In this document: positions 37,320 to 47,474 of the stretch, in pieces
How the letters are laid out: every line of letters begins with the position of its first letter
Numbering within the stretch: position 1 is the first letter of the stretch
Assembly (NCBI GenBank): GCA_963803155.1
Contig: CAWDMN010000052.1
Coordinates: 83,289 to 147,288, forward strand
Direction: 5' to 3'
Length of the DNA stretch: 64,000 bases
From: CAWDMN01 sp963803155
Lineage (GTDB): Bacteria > Acidobacteriota > Terriglobia > Versatilivoradales > Versatilivoraceae
The notes under the pieces: generated by a model
What the model was told of the DNA's origin: nothing
Database searches by the model: none
Seen by the model: the letters and a program-made list of their open reading frames with translations, nothing else
Made by a program: the position numbers and the translations under genes

Positions 37320-40050
37320 AGAAAGTCCGTCCCACGGTAAACTTAATGTCATGGGCTCGTTCCCGCCATCCGAAATAGGGGTTGGTCGCATTCCAGGGAT
37401 AATAAAAAGTATTATCGTACCGCATCGGATTATAGGCAAAAATCAGCCGGAAAGGAGCATTGACCACGGGAAGAATCACCTGAATTTCCAACCCGGTGCT
37501 CGATCTAAGCTTGCTGCTGCCGGGAGCCAAATTAATGGGGGTATTTTCAGGGAAGGGAATAAATGTGTTAGTAGTTGTGTCCAGCATGGATAATCCAGGG
37601 AAAGCCTTGGGAGAGATGACCAGTTGGCTCTTCCTCAAATTCCACGCGCCTCCGATGTCAAAAAAAGGAGCCACTGTGACCGGCCCCATGATCGGGATGC
37701 GATATTCCAAGTTCAACACAGCCTGAGTATCGCCGCCCATTGGGTAAATGAAGGAGCGATACGTGTCGACTGGTTCGGTGACTTGCCCGCCGCTGGATGG
37801 ATCAATAATGGGATTTCCATTGGCATCTCTTTTAACATTATATACCGTCACTTTTTGAGTGATTTCCGCCAGAGGACTGACCATTCGCAAGTCGAACCCG
37901 CGGATAGTATCTTCGCCACCGGTAAAGAATCGGTCATAGATGGGAGCCGATAGACCGCCATATCCAGAAACATGAGCTAAAGTGAGGTGCGTGCCGATGG
38001 TGTTCCGCCGCTTATTTACTGGGTGGAACCAAGTCGCTTGAACAAATGGTTTGACAAACTTAACGGCTCCGCCGAGTCCGGCAAATTCTACCGCTGCGGT
38101 GTAACTCTTCCCGCTGTGAGGTTCCATCGGGCTATCCACGGTATTGAAGGAAAGCATGGGGGTGATTTTACTGGTCACCAATCCTTCGTACATCCCGCGG
38201 CCGGTAAAATAATCGGTAAATTGGAAGGCACTATAAAAGGCGGCGGTATCGGAATTCGAGAAGTTGGTGGTGGAGCGATCCAGCGAGTAGGTCAGACCAA
38301 ACCGGGTGAATGGCCGGATTGGATAGCTTCCATACACGGTAAAACCAGTGCTGTTTTGTGAGAATAGCTGATTTCCCAGGGGAACCATCCCAGCGTAAAG
38401 GTACCCATAGGTATCCCCTTCATGGTAACTATAGCTGCGGTGAAAAACGCTAAAACCGGTGGTTAAGGGGCGATCCTTGAAGTATGGTTCCGTGAAACTG
38501 AAGACATAAGCCGATTGCCGTGTACCACCCTGAAGAACCACTTCGAGGTTTTCACCAAAGCCCAGGAAATTGTTGGTTCCATAATTGATTCCCAGGAAGG
38601 TGCCGCCATACCCGCTAACCCCGCCAGTGAATCCAATGGAATTCTTCCCTTTTTCCTTTACCTTCAATGTGACGTCCACATCGCCATAATTCGGGAATTC
38701 CGGATTCGGCTTTGAATCCGGTTTGATCTCGGCATCTTCGGTCTTGATTTTGTCGAAGAATCCCAACTGGTTCAGACGAAGCAGGCTGATGTCCCAGAGG
38801 TTGGTATTGAAGATGCCACCCTCTGCCACTAATACTTCCCGGCGGAGGACTTTATCCCGCGTGGTTGTATTGCCCGCGAATTCCAGGGTTCGAAGCAGGT
38901 AGGGTTTCCCTTCATCGAAATCAAACACAACGTCGACTACTTTTTGTTCCTCATCAATATCTTGGCGAGGGATGGGGGTCCAGTTGATGTATCCAAGGGC
39001 CCCGTAAATCTTTTTCAAATTGTCAAATCCCTTACGGATTAAATCACCGTTGAACACATCGCCAGTCTGCATGCCAAAGACTCGAAGTAATTGCTCTTTG
39101 GTAAATCGCGCATTTCCAGTAAAATTAACATTGCCCACTTTGAATTGAGCGCCTTCCTCCAGCTTGACATCCACAAAAACCCTTTTTCCTTTCCATGTCT
39201 TAAATGGAATCGGGAAAAGGGAAACACCGGTAACATCGCGAACCTCGATTTTGGGATCGTCAATCAATAGCTTGATGTATCCCTTTTGATGATACTTGGC
39301 CGTCACGCTATTTTCGTTGGCGTAAAGGCAATATTCCAATTTTTGTTTGTCGTAAGTAGATTTGCCGGTAAAGGTAGTAAGAAAGCTGGAAGGCCGGATG
39401 TACTTCATGGACTTATGCAAATCCTTGTCCGAGAAAACGGTGTTGCCATGAAAATCAATTTTCGCAACTTTTACCTTGGGGCCTTCGTTGATCAGGAAGG
39501 TAATGATCTTTCCATTGGGCGGCGAGTCAGTAAACTCTGCTTTGATCTCGGCGTATTGGCGGCCTTTTTCCGCCAGCATTTCGAGAAGAATCGTAATGGC
39601 GCGTTGAATCTTGGATGGATCGAAAGGAGTCTCCAACCCGAGGCCAAACTTTTTCTCCTTGAATTTGTCCAGAATCTCAGTTTGAGTCAGCGATTTCAAC
39701 CCCGGGTATTTGACATCGCGAATCATGGGTTTCTCATGAACCCAGACCACCACAATAGTCCCCGTCTTTCCCTTTTCAAGTTCTATTTTCAAATCGTCAA
39801 AAAATCCCTGGGCCCAGATGGATTTGAAATCCCGCCGGAGTACCTGCGGATCAAATCGGGAATTTTTTTGCGTCAGCATGTAATGCTTGACGGTTTCTTG
39901 TGGTACGCGACGAGAACCCCGCACTTCGATGTTCTCGATAATCGTATCTGAAAAATCCTGGTCTTGTGCCAACAAGAAAGAAACTTGGAAGGAAGAAAGA
40001 AAAAGAAGAATGGCCAGCAAGGCAGTATGACGGACCCCACGTTTGAGCAT
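37318..40050 (-). CDS. bamA: Outer-membrane protein assembly factor BamA
   Basis: 910 residues. Signal peptide, then five POTRA domains (IIENIEVRGSRRVPQETVKHY is the first; later ones include FHGNTVFSDKDLHKS and FTGNARFTKEQLLRVFG), then the Omp85 barrel with VSGYGGTFLGINYGTNNFLG and the lid-loop-like IRGFD segment. It ends in Phe (FTVGRTF), the usual beta-signal. ATG at 40050 follows GTGGAGGCG; a GTG at 40062 lies inside that ribosome site. It inserts beta-barrel proteins. It lies upstream of skp/fabZ/lpxA but is cut off by a terminator. Confidence 0.96.
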   Translation of the reverse strand: MLKRGVRHTALLAILLFLSSFQVSFLLAQDQDFSDTIIENIEVRGSRRVPQETVKHYMLTQKNSRFDPQVLRRDFKSIWAQGFFDDLKIELEKGKTGTIVVVWVHEKPMIRDVKYPGLKSLTQTEILDKFKEKKFGLGLETPFDPSKIQRAITILLEMLAEKGRQYAEIKAEFTDSPPNGKIITFLINEGPKVKVAKIDFHGNTVFSDKDLHKSMKYIRPSSFLTTFTGKSTYDKQKLEYCLYANENSVTAKYHQKGYIKLLIDDPKIEVRDVTGVSLFPIPFKTWKGKRVFVDVKLEEGAQFKVGNVNFTGNARFTKEQLLRVFGMQTGDVFNGDLIRKGFDNLKKIYGALGYINWTPIPRQDIDEEQKVVDVVFDFDEGKPYLLRTLEFAGNTTTRDKVLRREVLVAEGGIFNTNLWDISLLRLNQLGFFDKIKTEDAEIKPDSKPNPEFPNYGDVDVTLKVKEKGKNSIGFTGGVSGYGGTFLGINYGTNNFLGFGENLEVVLQGGTRQSAYVFSFTEPYFKDRPLTTGFSVFHRSYSYHEGDTYGYLYAGMVPLGNQLFSQNSTGFTVYGSYPIRPFTRFGLTYSLDRSTTNFSNSDTAAFYSAFQFTDYFTGRGMYEGLVTSKITPMLSFNTVDSPMEPHSGKSYTAAVEFAGLGGAVKFVKPFVQATWFHPVNKRRNTIGTHLTLAHVSGYGGLSAPIYDRFFTGGEDTIRGFDLRMVSPLAEITQKVTVYNVKRDANGNPIIDPSSGGQVTEPVDTYRSFIYPMGGDTQAVLNLEYRIPIMGPVTVAPFFDIGGAWNLRKSQLVISPKAFPGLSMLDTTTNTFIPFPENTPINLAPGSSKLRSSTGLEIQVILPVVNAPFRLIFAYNPMRYDNTFYYPWNATNPYFGWRERAHDIKFTVGRTF

Positions 40051-40160
40051 CAACGCCTCCACGCGTTCATATCCCCGGGCTCAAGGGAAGGTATACAGTC
40101 CCTACCTCCCCTAAAGACAAAGGCCAATTATATGCTGAATTTGATGCAGAAAAGAGGAAT

Positions 40161-42598
40161 TTATTTGTACGACAAAGACGGTTCCAGCTCCGAACTCTTT
40201 AAGTTCCTGTAATTCAACCCGTTAACGTCCTCAAAAACTTCCACATCGGACCCCGGTTCAATCTCTCCTTGAATGAGCGCCTCCGAGAGAGGGTCTTCCA
40301 CATATCGCTGCAGGGCTCGACGCAAAGGACGAGCGCCATAAGACCGATCTTGACAAGTATGGTTAAGAATCCAGCGCTTGGCTTCAGGCGTTAAGTGAAT
40401 GGCAACTTTTTTGGCGGCCATGCTCTGATTGATCTGGCCAACCAACAACTCGATAATTTGTTCCAAGTCCTGATCCGATAAAGAATTGAACACGATGGTC
40501 TCGTCGAGCCGGTTGAGAAATTCGGGATTGAAAACTTTTTTGACCTCGGCCAATACGAGGTCCTCAATGTTTTTATTGGCCATGGCCTCATCGGCGCTAT
40601 GAAAACCGAGAGAATGCTTTTTCTCCAGGAATCGGGCTCCGATGTTTGAAGTCATAATGAGAATCGTGTTCTTAAAATCTATGGTATTACCCAACCCATC
40701 GGTGAGTTGTCCATCCTCGAATACCTGCAACAAGATATTGAAGACGTCATGATGAGCTTTCTCGATTTCATCCAACAGGATGACGGAATAAGGGGAGCGT
40801 TTCACCCGCTCCGTCAACTGACCGCCCTCTTCATATCCGACATATCCTGGAGGGGAGCCAATAAATTTAGACACCGAATGCTTTTCCATGTACTCCGACA
40901 TGTCAAAGCGAATCAAAGCCTTTTCCGTTCCGAAAAGAAAATGGGCCAGACAACGGGCCACTTCAGTCTTCCCTACTCCGGTGGGACCTAAGAATAGAAA
41001 TGAACCAACCGGACGGTTGGGATTCTTCAAGCCAGCCCGCGAGCGGCGGATGGCGCGGGACAAGGCGTTAAGGGCTTTATCTTGGCTAACGATGCGTTTA
41101 TGTAATTCCTCTTCCATGCGCAGGAGTTTTGCCATTTCTTCTTCTTTAATCGAAGTTATGGGAATGCCAGTCCATTTGGCCACGACACTCTCAATATCTT
41201 CTTTGGTCACCAAGCCGCTTTGGTTTTCCTCCGCATGAAGTTTTTCCCTTAACAATTGCAGGTTCTCCAGCTCAGCTCGTTGTTCGTTGCGATATATTTC
41301 CGCCTTTTCAAACTCGTGATTGGAAATAGCGCTTTCCATCCGGGTTACAATGACTTTGATCTTCTTCTGAATTTCCGACATCTCCCGGGGAACAGCATCC
41401 TGGCGAAGCTTTACCCGCGCCCCGGCTTCATCGATCAGGTCGATGGCTTTGTCCGGCAAAAACCGATCAGGAATATAGCGCGTGGCATTGTAAACCGCGG
41501 ATTCGAGGGCGCCAGCCTGGTATGACACCATGTGGAATTTTTCGTACCGGTCTTTGATTCCGGTCAAAATTTGGATCGACTCATCTTCGGAGGGGGGGGG
41601 ACTTTAACCGCTTGAAAGCGGCGCTCCAGAGAGCGGTCCCGCTCAATGGTTTTGCGAAATTCCGCTGGGGTGGTCGCGCCGATGCATTGAATTTCGCCGC
41701 GACTCAATGCGGGCTTCAAGATGTTCGCGGCATCCAAAGAGCCTTCGGCCGATCCGGCGCCCACCAAAGTATGCAGCTCATCAATGAAGATAATGGCATT
41801 TGGATTTTCAACCAATTCCTTCATAATGGTTTTGAGGCGCTCTTCAAATTGGCCGCGGTACTTGGTTCCCGCCACAATTAAAGAAAGATCCAGTGCCAGG
41901 ATTCGTTTATCCGCCAGGTAGCTCGGGACGCCTCCCTCCACAATTTTTTGCGCCAAACCTTCCACAATGGCGGTTTTCCCGACTCCGGGTTCGCCAATCA
42001 ACACCGGATTGTTCTTGGTGCGCCGGCATAGGATCTGAATGACCCGCTCTAATTCGTTGTCCCGGCCAATGAGAGGATCCAAGGAGTTTTCCGTGGCCAA
42101 TTGAGTCAAATCGCGGCTGAATTCGGCTAGCAGCGGTGTCTCTTTGGGTTTGGAGGCATATCCCTTGTCGGATTGAGTCCGGCCTAGTTCTTCGCGAATC
42201 GCATTCAAGCGCAATCCGCGTTCATGCAGAATTTCGGCGGCAATGGAGCGGTCTTCCCGTAAAATGCCCAACAACAAATGCTCCGTGCCAATGTGGCGAT
42301 GACGCAACCGCTCGGCTTCTTCCGCGGCATAGGCAAGAATGCGCTTGCATTCAGCGCTCAATGGAAGTTCGATTGAGGTGGAAACCTTTTCGCGAATGAT
42401 GGTTTTCCCCTCAATCTCTTTGCGGATCGATTCAAGAGAAGAGTGAGAGCGCAAGAAGCGGGTAGCCAAGCTTTTGTCTTCCCGCATCAGACCGAGCAAT
42501 AGGTGTTCGGTCTCAATTGTGGGGCTGCCGAATTGGCTGGCCTCATATCGGGCAAAAAAGATCACCCGTCGCGCTTTTTCTGTATATCGTTCAAACAT
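40161..42598 (-). pseudogene. clpC: ClpC-type AAA+ unfoldase, frameshifted at a run of nine C
   Basis: The first part (42598 to about 41601) has two Clp_N repeats (MFERYTEKARRVIFFARYEA; RHRHIGTEHLLLGILREDRS), a first AAA domain with GEPGVGKT and FIDELHTLVGAGSAEG, and ends RRFQAVKVPPPP before going out of frame. The second part (to 40161) resumes with SIQILTGIKDRYEKF, a UVR-like helix pair, the second AAA domain (GPTGVGKTE, LLDEIEKAH) and the D2 C-terminal domain. The break is the C9 tract (G9 on plus, 41592-41600). One more C would restore a normal VKVPPPSEDESIQIL junction. Together about 812 residues, normal for ClpC, partner of ClpP. It is followed on the left by bamA. Confidence 0.9.
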
Positions 42599-43268
42599 AA
42601 TCGTTCGTCACGTCACTTAACAAGCCGTTTTCCAAAAGCAAGACCCTATCACATCTAGAAGCTATTTTAACATTATGGGTTGCCAGCAGTGAAGTTAGTT
42701 TTTTCTCCCGCTGGACTTCGCGAAACAATTCAAAGACCTTTTCAGCCGTAGCGTTATCCAAATTGCCCGTCGGCTCGTCGGCTAATATCAGCTTAGGTTG
42801 ATTGACCAGTGCCCGCGCTATGGTCACACGTTGTTGTTCCCCGCCCGAAAGTTCCCCGGGTCGATGATTCATCCGTTCTTCCAATCCAACCCGGCTTAGC
42901 AATTCGGTTCCCCATTTTTCATCTACGCTCTCACCGGCGATCATCCGGGGCATCAGGACGTTTTCCAGCGCCGTGAATTCCGGAAGCAGATTGTGAAACT
43001 GAAAAATGAATCCGATGGAATGACGTCTAAACCGGGCCAGCTCCGCGGCGCCATATTGGAATATGTTTTCATCGCCGAAAAAAACCGATCCATTTGAGGG
43101 CCGATCCAATCCTCCAAGAATATGAAGCAGCGTACTTTTTCCGGAACCCGATTGGCCGATGACCGCAACCATTTCCCCCAAAGCAAGCGTCAAATCGATG
43201 CCTCGCAAGATCTCGAGGTTCTCATTGATCGTAACAAAGGAACGTTTGATGTCAACTGCACGAATCAC
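42591..43268 (-). CDS. lolD: Lipoprotein-release ABC transporter ATPase LolD
   Basis: 225 residues. Walker A GQSGSGKST, Q-loop FIFQFHNLLPEFTALENVLMP (LolD/MacB type), signature LSGGEQQRV and Walker B LILADEPTGNLD. GTG start at 43268. It energises release of lipoproteins from the inner membrane with LolC/E. The 3' end overlaps clpC by 8 bases; lolC lies 66 bases upstream. Confidence 0.92.
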   Translation of the reverse strand: MIRAVDIKRSFVTINENLEILRGIDLTLALGEMVAVIGQSGSGKSTLLHILGGLDRPSNGSVFFGDENIFQYGAAELARFRRHSIGFIFQFHNLLPEFTALENVLMPRMIAGESVDEKWGTELLSRVGLEERMNHRPGELSGGEQQRVTIARALVNQPKLILADEPTGNLDNATAEKVFELFREVQREKKLTSLLATHNVKIASRCDRVLLLENGLLSDVTNDYV

Positions 43269-43334
43269 GGGATATCCTCTTTCGCATCACGAAACTCGAA
43301 GGCTGCCGCGCATGGCAAATCTCAGTTCGTAAGA

Positions 43335-44573
43335 CTACTCATACCGTAATGCTTCAACGGGATCTAATTGAGCCGCCACTCGGGATGGATAGACTGTCGC
43401 CAGGAAGCTAATCAAAATGGCGGCCAGCGAGACCATAATTCCATCGATGGGACGCAAGTTGAAAGGAACATACGGTATGGAATATATATCCGCCTGAAGC
43501 CGGATCAGATGATAATGATCGCAAAACCATGCCACCGTGTAACCGGCAAGATCCCCCAGCAGAGCTCCAACAGCTCCGATGATCAACCCTTGCGACACGA
43601 AAATTCTCCGGACATTTTCGCTCGTGGCGCCCATGGACATGAGGACTGCAATGTCGCGATTCTTTTCCACGACCATCATGATCTGCGTCGTGATGATGTT
43701 CAAGGAGGCCACAAAAACGATCAGCCCAATTGTAATGACCATGACCAATTTTTCCAGCTTTAGGGCCTCAAAAATTGGACGGTTGAGATCCTGCCAGTCT
43801 ACCACGGTGAAATTCCGTCCCACCGCGGTTTTGACTCTTTCGGCAACTCTTTTGACCTGGTAAATGTCATTCACGCGGCATTCGATGACCGAAACCAGAT
43901 CGCCCGAACCAAAAGTTCGCTGGGCGGATTGTAATGAGGTAAATCCCCAGGCAGTGTCAAACTCGTAAAGTCCGGAGGCATAAATGGCGACCACTTTGAA
44001 AGTTTTTTGGCGGGGAACATATCCAAAGGGTGTTAGCGCTCCTTCCGCGTTGGTGATGGTGACAAAGTCTCCAATGTTGACTCCGAGATTCTTTGCCAAC
44101 TCTTCTCCGATGGCAATCCGATCCCGCGCGGTACTCTCGGCCGGGGCTGCCATTTGGCGCAAGTCGCCCTTCAGGAGTGAAAAGAAATCGCGAGTCAAAG
44201 CCTCGGGATCGTCAACAGACATCCCCTTCAGCGTGACAAAATGCTGCCGGACTCCACTGCTGATCAAGACATTTTGATAAATGGCCGGAGTGTCGCTTCG
44301 AATTCCCTCTACCTTTTTGATTCTGCTCACCAGGGAAGAATAATCGGCTATCCCATCGCTGACCTGGACTGGAAGGATATTCAAATGGGAAGTGCCCTTG
44401 AGCAATTTGACCTGCAGATCCTCCCGGAAACCGCTGCTGATGGAGAGCGCAATAATCAACGCCATTACGCCGGCAGCTACACCCAGGATGGAAATCACCG
44501 TGATTACCGAAATCACGGCTTGTTTCCGCCGGGCTTTGAGATATCGAAGGGCGACAAACAGCTCGAATTTCAT
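43335..44573 (-). CDS. lolC: Lipoprotein-release permease LolC/LolE
   Basis: 412 residues. N-terminal helix (QAVISVITVISILGVAAGVMALIIALSIS), a periplasmic domain, and three C-terminal helices of the FtsX domain (MVITIGLIVFVASLNIITTQIMMVVEKNRDIAVL, about 272-305). A single gene appears to serve for both LolC and LolE. The ATG overlaps the lysS stop (ATGA), so they are coupled. Confidence 0.92.
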   Translation of the reverse strand: MKFELFVALRYLKARRKQAVISVITVISILGVAAGVMALIIALSISSGFREDLQVKLLKGTSHLNILPVQVSDGIADYSSLVSRIKKVEGIRSDTPAIYQNVLISSGVRQHFVTLKGMSVDDPEALTRDFFSLLKGDLRQMAAPAESTARDRIAIGEELAKNLGVNIGDFVTITNAEGALTPFGYVPRQKTFKVVAIYASGLYEFDTAWGFTSLQSAQRTFGSGDLVSVIECRVNDIYQVKRVAERVKTAVGRNFTVVDWQDLNRPIFEALKLEKLVMVITIGLIVFVASLNIITTQIMMVVEKNRDIAVLMSMGATSENVRRIFVSQGLIIGAVGALLGDLAGYTVAWFCDHYHLIRLQADIYSIPYVPFNLRPIDGIMVSLAAILISFLATVYPSRVAAQLDPVEALRYE

Positions 44574-46120
44574 GAGTCTTCCCGCGCCTCTGGACGCATA
44601 TGTGGAAAAAGGATGACATCCCGGATAGATCGGGAATTGGTGAAAAGCATGACGAGCCGGTCAATTCCGATTCCTTCGCCGGCGGTGGGAGGCATGCCAT
44701 GGCGCAAGGCCCGGACGTAATCTTCATCCATCTGATGCGCTTCATCGTCTCCGCGTTCGCGGGCAGCCATTTGAGATTCGAAACGGCGCAGCTGTTCCTC
44801 GGGATCGTTCAGCTCACTGTAGGCGTTGGCAATCTCCATCCCGGCAATGTACAACTCGAAACGCTCGACCAGCGAGGGGTCATCGGGTTTGGTTTTGCTC
44901 AGAGGCGACAATTCAATAGGATATTCGTAAACAAAGGTGGGTTGAATCAAGTGATGTTCCACCACGGCTTCAAAAAGCGCGCCTTGAAGTTCGCCACACG
45001 CGCTGAATTGTCCAAACGGCACGGTTTCCAGCGAGGTTCCAGCTACATGCTGGTTCCAGCGTTTCGCCACGGCTTGCAGGGACGGCATATCCTTTAATTC
45101 ATTTTCGGTGGGCGCGGGCGCCAATTGTTCCGGCCAGTAGACTTGGATGGATTCCAGCACGGTAAATCGCTTCCATTCCCGCAAAGAAATGGTTTTTTCG
45201 TCAAATTGAAATTCAAGGGTTCCCAGGATTTTTTCGGCCAGCTCTTTGAAAAGATTTTCAGTCAGGACCATCAAGTCCCGGTAATCGCTGTACGACTGGT
45301 AAAATTCCAGCATGGTGAATTCCGGATTATGCTTCGTGGATATCCCCTCATTGCGGAAATTTCGGTTAATTTCATAGACTCGTTCTAATTGACCAACAAT
45401 GAGCCGTTTCAAATAGAGTTCAGGAGCAATCCGCAGAAAAAGATCCATGTCAAGGGCGTTGTGATGCGTCTTAAAAGGCTTTGCGGTCGCGCCGCCGGAG
45501 ATGGGCTGCATCATGGGGGTTTCGACTTCAATGTAGCCGCGTTGATCGAAATAATTGCGCAGCTCTTTGATGATTTGGCCGCGTTTGATAAAGATTTCCC
45601 GCACTTCCCGGTTGACAATCAAATCCAGATAGCGTTGCCGGTAGCGGATTTCCACATCGGTCAATCCATGCCATTTTTCGGGAAGAGGGAGCAGCGATTT
45701 CGAAAGGAATTGGAGGCTAGTAACGTGAACGGTCAATTCGTTGGTCTTGGTGCGAAACAAATAACCTTCAACGCCGATGAAATCTCCGATATCCAATAGA
45801 TTAAATAACTCGTAAGTCTCCGGCCCCACTTCGTCGCGTTTGATGTACAATTGCAGTTTTTCTTCGCCGCTGCTCAGATGGGCAAAACTGGCTTTTCCGA
45901 ATCCCCGTAGAGCGAGGATTCGGCCGCTGATCCGCACCTCGATTTTCTCAGCTTCCAAAGTCTCACGCGGAGTTTCGCGATGCCGCCGGACAAGGTCAGC
46001 TATCGTTTGTAGGAACTCGAATTTCCGCGGGTAAGTCTCATGTCCCAGGCTTTTAATCTTTTCCAGCTTGGCGTAACGCTGGGCGATAGGGTCCAGAATC
46101 TCCTGATTGCTCTGTGTCAA
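44570..46120 (-). CDS. lysS: Lysyl-tRNA synthetase, class II
   Basis: 516 residues. N-terminal OB fold (VRISGRILALRGFGKASFAHL), then class II motifs: PMMQPISGGATAKPFKTHHN, FRNEGISTKHNPEFTMLEFYQ (motif 2) and GEGIGIDRLVMLFTNS (motif 3). The frame is open far upstream, but the TTG at 46120 is preceded by GGGAGG six bases away and fits the family's N-terminus. Located between nusB and lolC in one run of minus-strand genes. Confidence 0.95.
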   Translation of the reverse strand: MTQSNQEILDPIAQRYAKLEKIKSLGHETYPRKFEFLQTIADLVRRHRETPRETLEAEKIEVRISGRILALRGFGKASFAHLSSGEEKLQLYIKRDEVGPETYELFNLLDIGDFIGVEGYLFRTKTNELTVHVTSLQFLSKSLLPLPEKWHGLTDVEIRYRQRYLDLIVNREVREIFIKRGQIIKELRNYFDQRGYIEVETPMMQPISGGATAKPFKTHHNALDMDLFLRIAPELYLKRLIVGQLERVYEINRNFRNEGISTKHNPEFTMLEFYQSYSDYRDLMVLTENLFKELAEKILGTLEFQFDEKTISLREWKRFTVLESIQVYWPEQLAPAPTENELKDMPSLQAVAKRWNQHVAGTSLETVPFGQFSACGELQGALFEAVVEHHLIQPTFVYEYPIELSPLSKTKPDDPSLVERFELYIAGMEIANAYSELNDPEEQLRRFESQMAARERGDDEAHQMDEDYVRALRHGMPPTAGEGIGIDRLVMLFTNSRSIRDVILFPHMRPEAREDS

Positions 46121-46202
46121 GCGTTCCTCCCGAATATTACTAAATGTAAAATTTTGGCTGGGGGAATGCCATCCGCGAATTATCAACACCAACCGCGGAT
46201 TC

Positions 46203-46619
46203 TCATTCGCGCTCTTCCTTCTTCTTCCTGATGCTATCCAGAATGCCGTTGATGAAGTGGACGGATTCAGGGGTGCTGAATCGGCGGGCGATCTCCAAAG
46301 CTTCGTTGATGACCACGGGGTAAGGGGTCTCTTTTTCGTAAAGCAGCTCAAAAGTGGCCAACCGGAGGATGTTCCGGTCTACAATGGCCATCCGCGCCAC
46401 ACGCCAATGTTCCGCGTGGCTAGCCAACAGCACATCAATACCCTCGATGTACGCAATGGTTCCGTTTGTTAGATATTCCGCGTATTGCCTGATTTCCGGC
46501 TCCACCGCATGATTAAGAATCCAAAAACTCTCATTAACCGCGCTAATGGAATCGTGGCTCAAATCCCATTGGTACAGCATCTGCAAAGCAAACTCCCGGC
46601 CTCTCCGTCTTCCGCCCAT
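46203..46619 (-). CDS. nusB: Transcription antitermination factor NusB
   Basis: 138 residues. RRRGREFALQMLYQWDLS at the start, DRNILRLATFELLY and VVINEALEIARRFSTPESVHFINGILD in the C-terminal half are diagnostic. It acts with NusE on rRNA antitermination. It follows ribH (the common ribH-nusB order) and precedes lysS. Confidence 0.96.
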   Translation of the reverse strand: MGGRRRGREFALQMLYQWDLSHDSISAVNESFWILNHAVEPEIRQYAEYLTNGTIAYIEGIDVLLASHAEHWRVARMAIVDRNILRLATFELLYEKETPYPVVINEALEIARRFSTPESVHFINGILDSIRKKKEERE

Positions 46620-46722
46620 CGATGATCTCTTTTTTTATATCCGCGATTTTTGATTTGTCATCCGGTGAAAGGAAAAAACGCCCGGCCTGAATCCAGATGA
46701 TTAGAGCTAAGGCCAAACTAGA

Positions 46723-47187
46723 TCAGATCTGTTTTAGCAAATTGGCCATCTCCACGGCAGACATAGCCGCTTCATATCCCTTGTTGCCTGATTTTAAGCC
46801 GGCTCGATCAATGGCCTGTTCGAGAGTGTCCGCGGTCAATACGCCGAAAATCACCGGGATGCCCGATTCCAGGGAGACCAGCGCAATTCCCTTGGTGACT
46901 TCACTGCTGATATATTCGAAATGAGGGGTTTCGCCTCGGATCAATGTTCCCAGACAAATCACGGCGTCGTACTTTTTTTCCGACACCAGCTTTCGGGCCA
47001 CGAGAGGGATTTCAAAAGAGCCGGGGACTTTGACCACCACGATGTCCTGATCGGCGGTCCCAGTTCTCTCGAGAGCATCCAAAGCGCCACCCAACAGTCG
47101 ATTGGTGACAAAATCGTTGAAACGGCTCGTCACGATCGCGAATTTCAATCCGGCTGAATTCAGATTTCCTTGAATGATATTTGGCAC
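46723..47187 (-). CDS. ribH: 6,7-dimethyl-8-ribityllumazine synthase
   Basis: 154 residues. FAIVTSRFNDFVTNRLL, VPGSFEIPLVA, CLGTLIRGETPHFEYI (with the catalytic His) and IPVIFGVLTADTLEQAIDRAG match the family. Penultimate step of riboflavin synthesis. GTG start at 47187 with GGAGGAG upstream. First gene of the ribH-nusB-lysS-lolC-lolD-clpC run. Confidence 0.96.
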   Translation of the reverse strand: MPNIIQGNLNSAGLKFAIVTSRFNDFVTNRLLGGALDALERTGTADQDIVVVKVPGSFEIPLVARKLVSEKKYDAVICLGTLIRGETPHFEYISSEVTKGIALVSLESGIPVIFGVLTADTLEQAIDRAGLKSGNKGYEAAMSAVEMANLLKQI

Positions 47188-47474
47188 TGTCTCCTCCCCT
47201 CACAGTTGGTATTGAAACCGGGGCTGCCATGTCCTTCCGGCCTGAGCCCCAATCCCAAGAAGATTAAATTCTATCCTATTGCACATTTAGGCACAATATT
47301 CTTTGCATCGTCGCCCTCTTCGTGTTGTATTAATATAAAAGGCGTGGGAACTTTTGCCTGACTCCCCGCTTTAGCCTGGTCTTCTTGAACTGCCCGTGAC
47401 AATGGACTCTTGTAGGGACACAATAACGGGACCTCCTGAAATTGGGTCTGAATTTGATTTGAGAGATTCTCTTT

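Noticed and set aside
47188..47474. FMN riboswitch ahead of ribH
   Set aside because: I looked for the conserved FMN-aptamer segments in the ribH leader and saw none.
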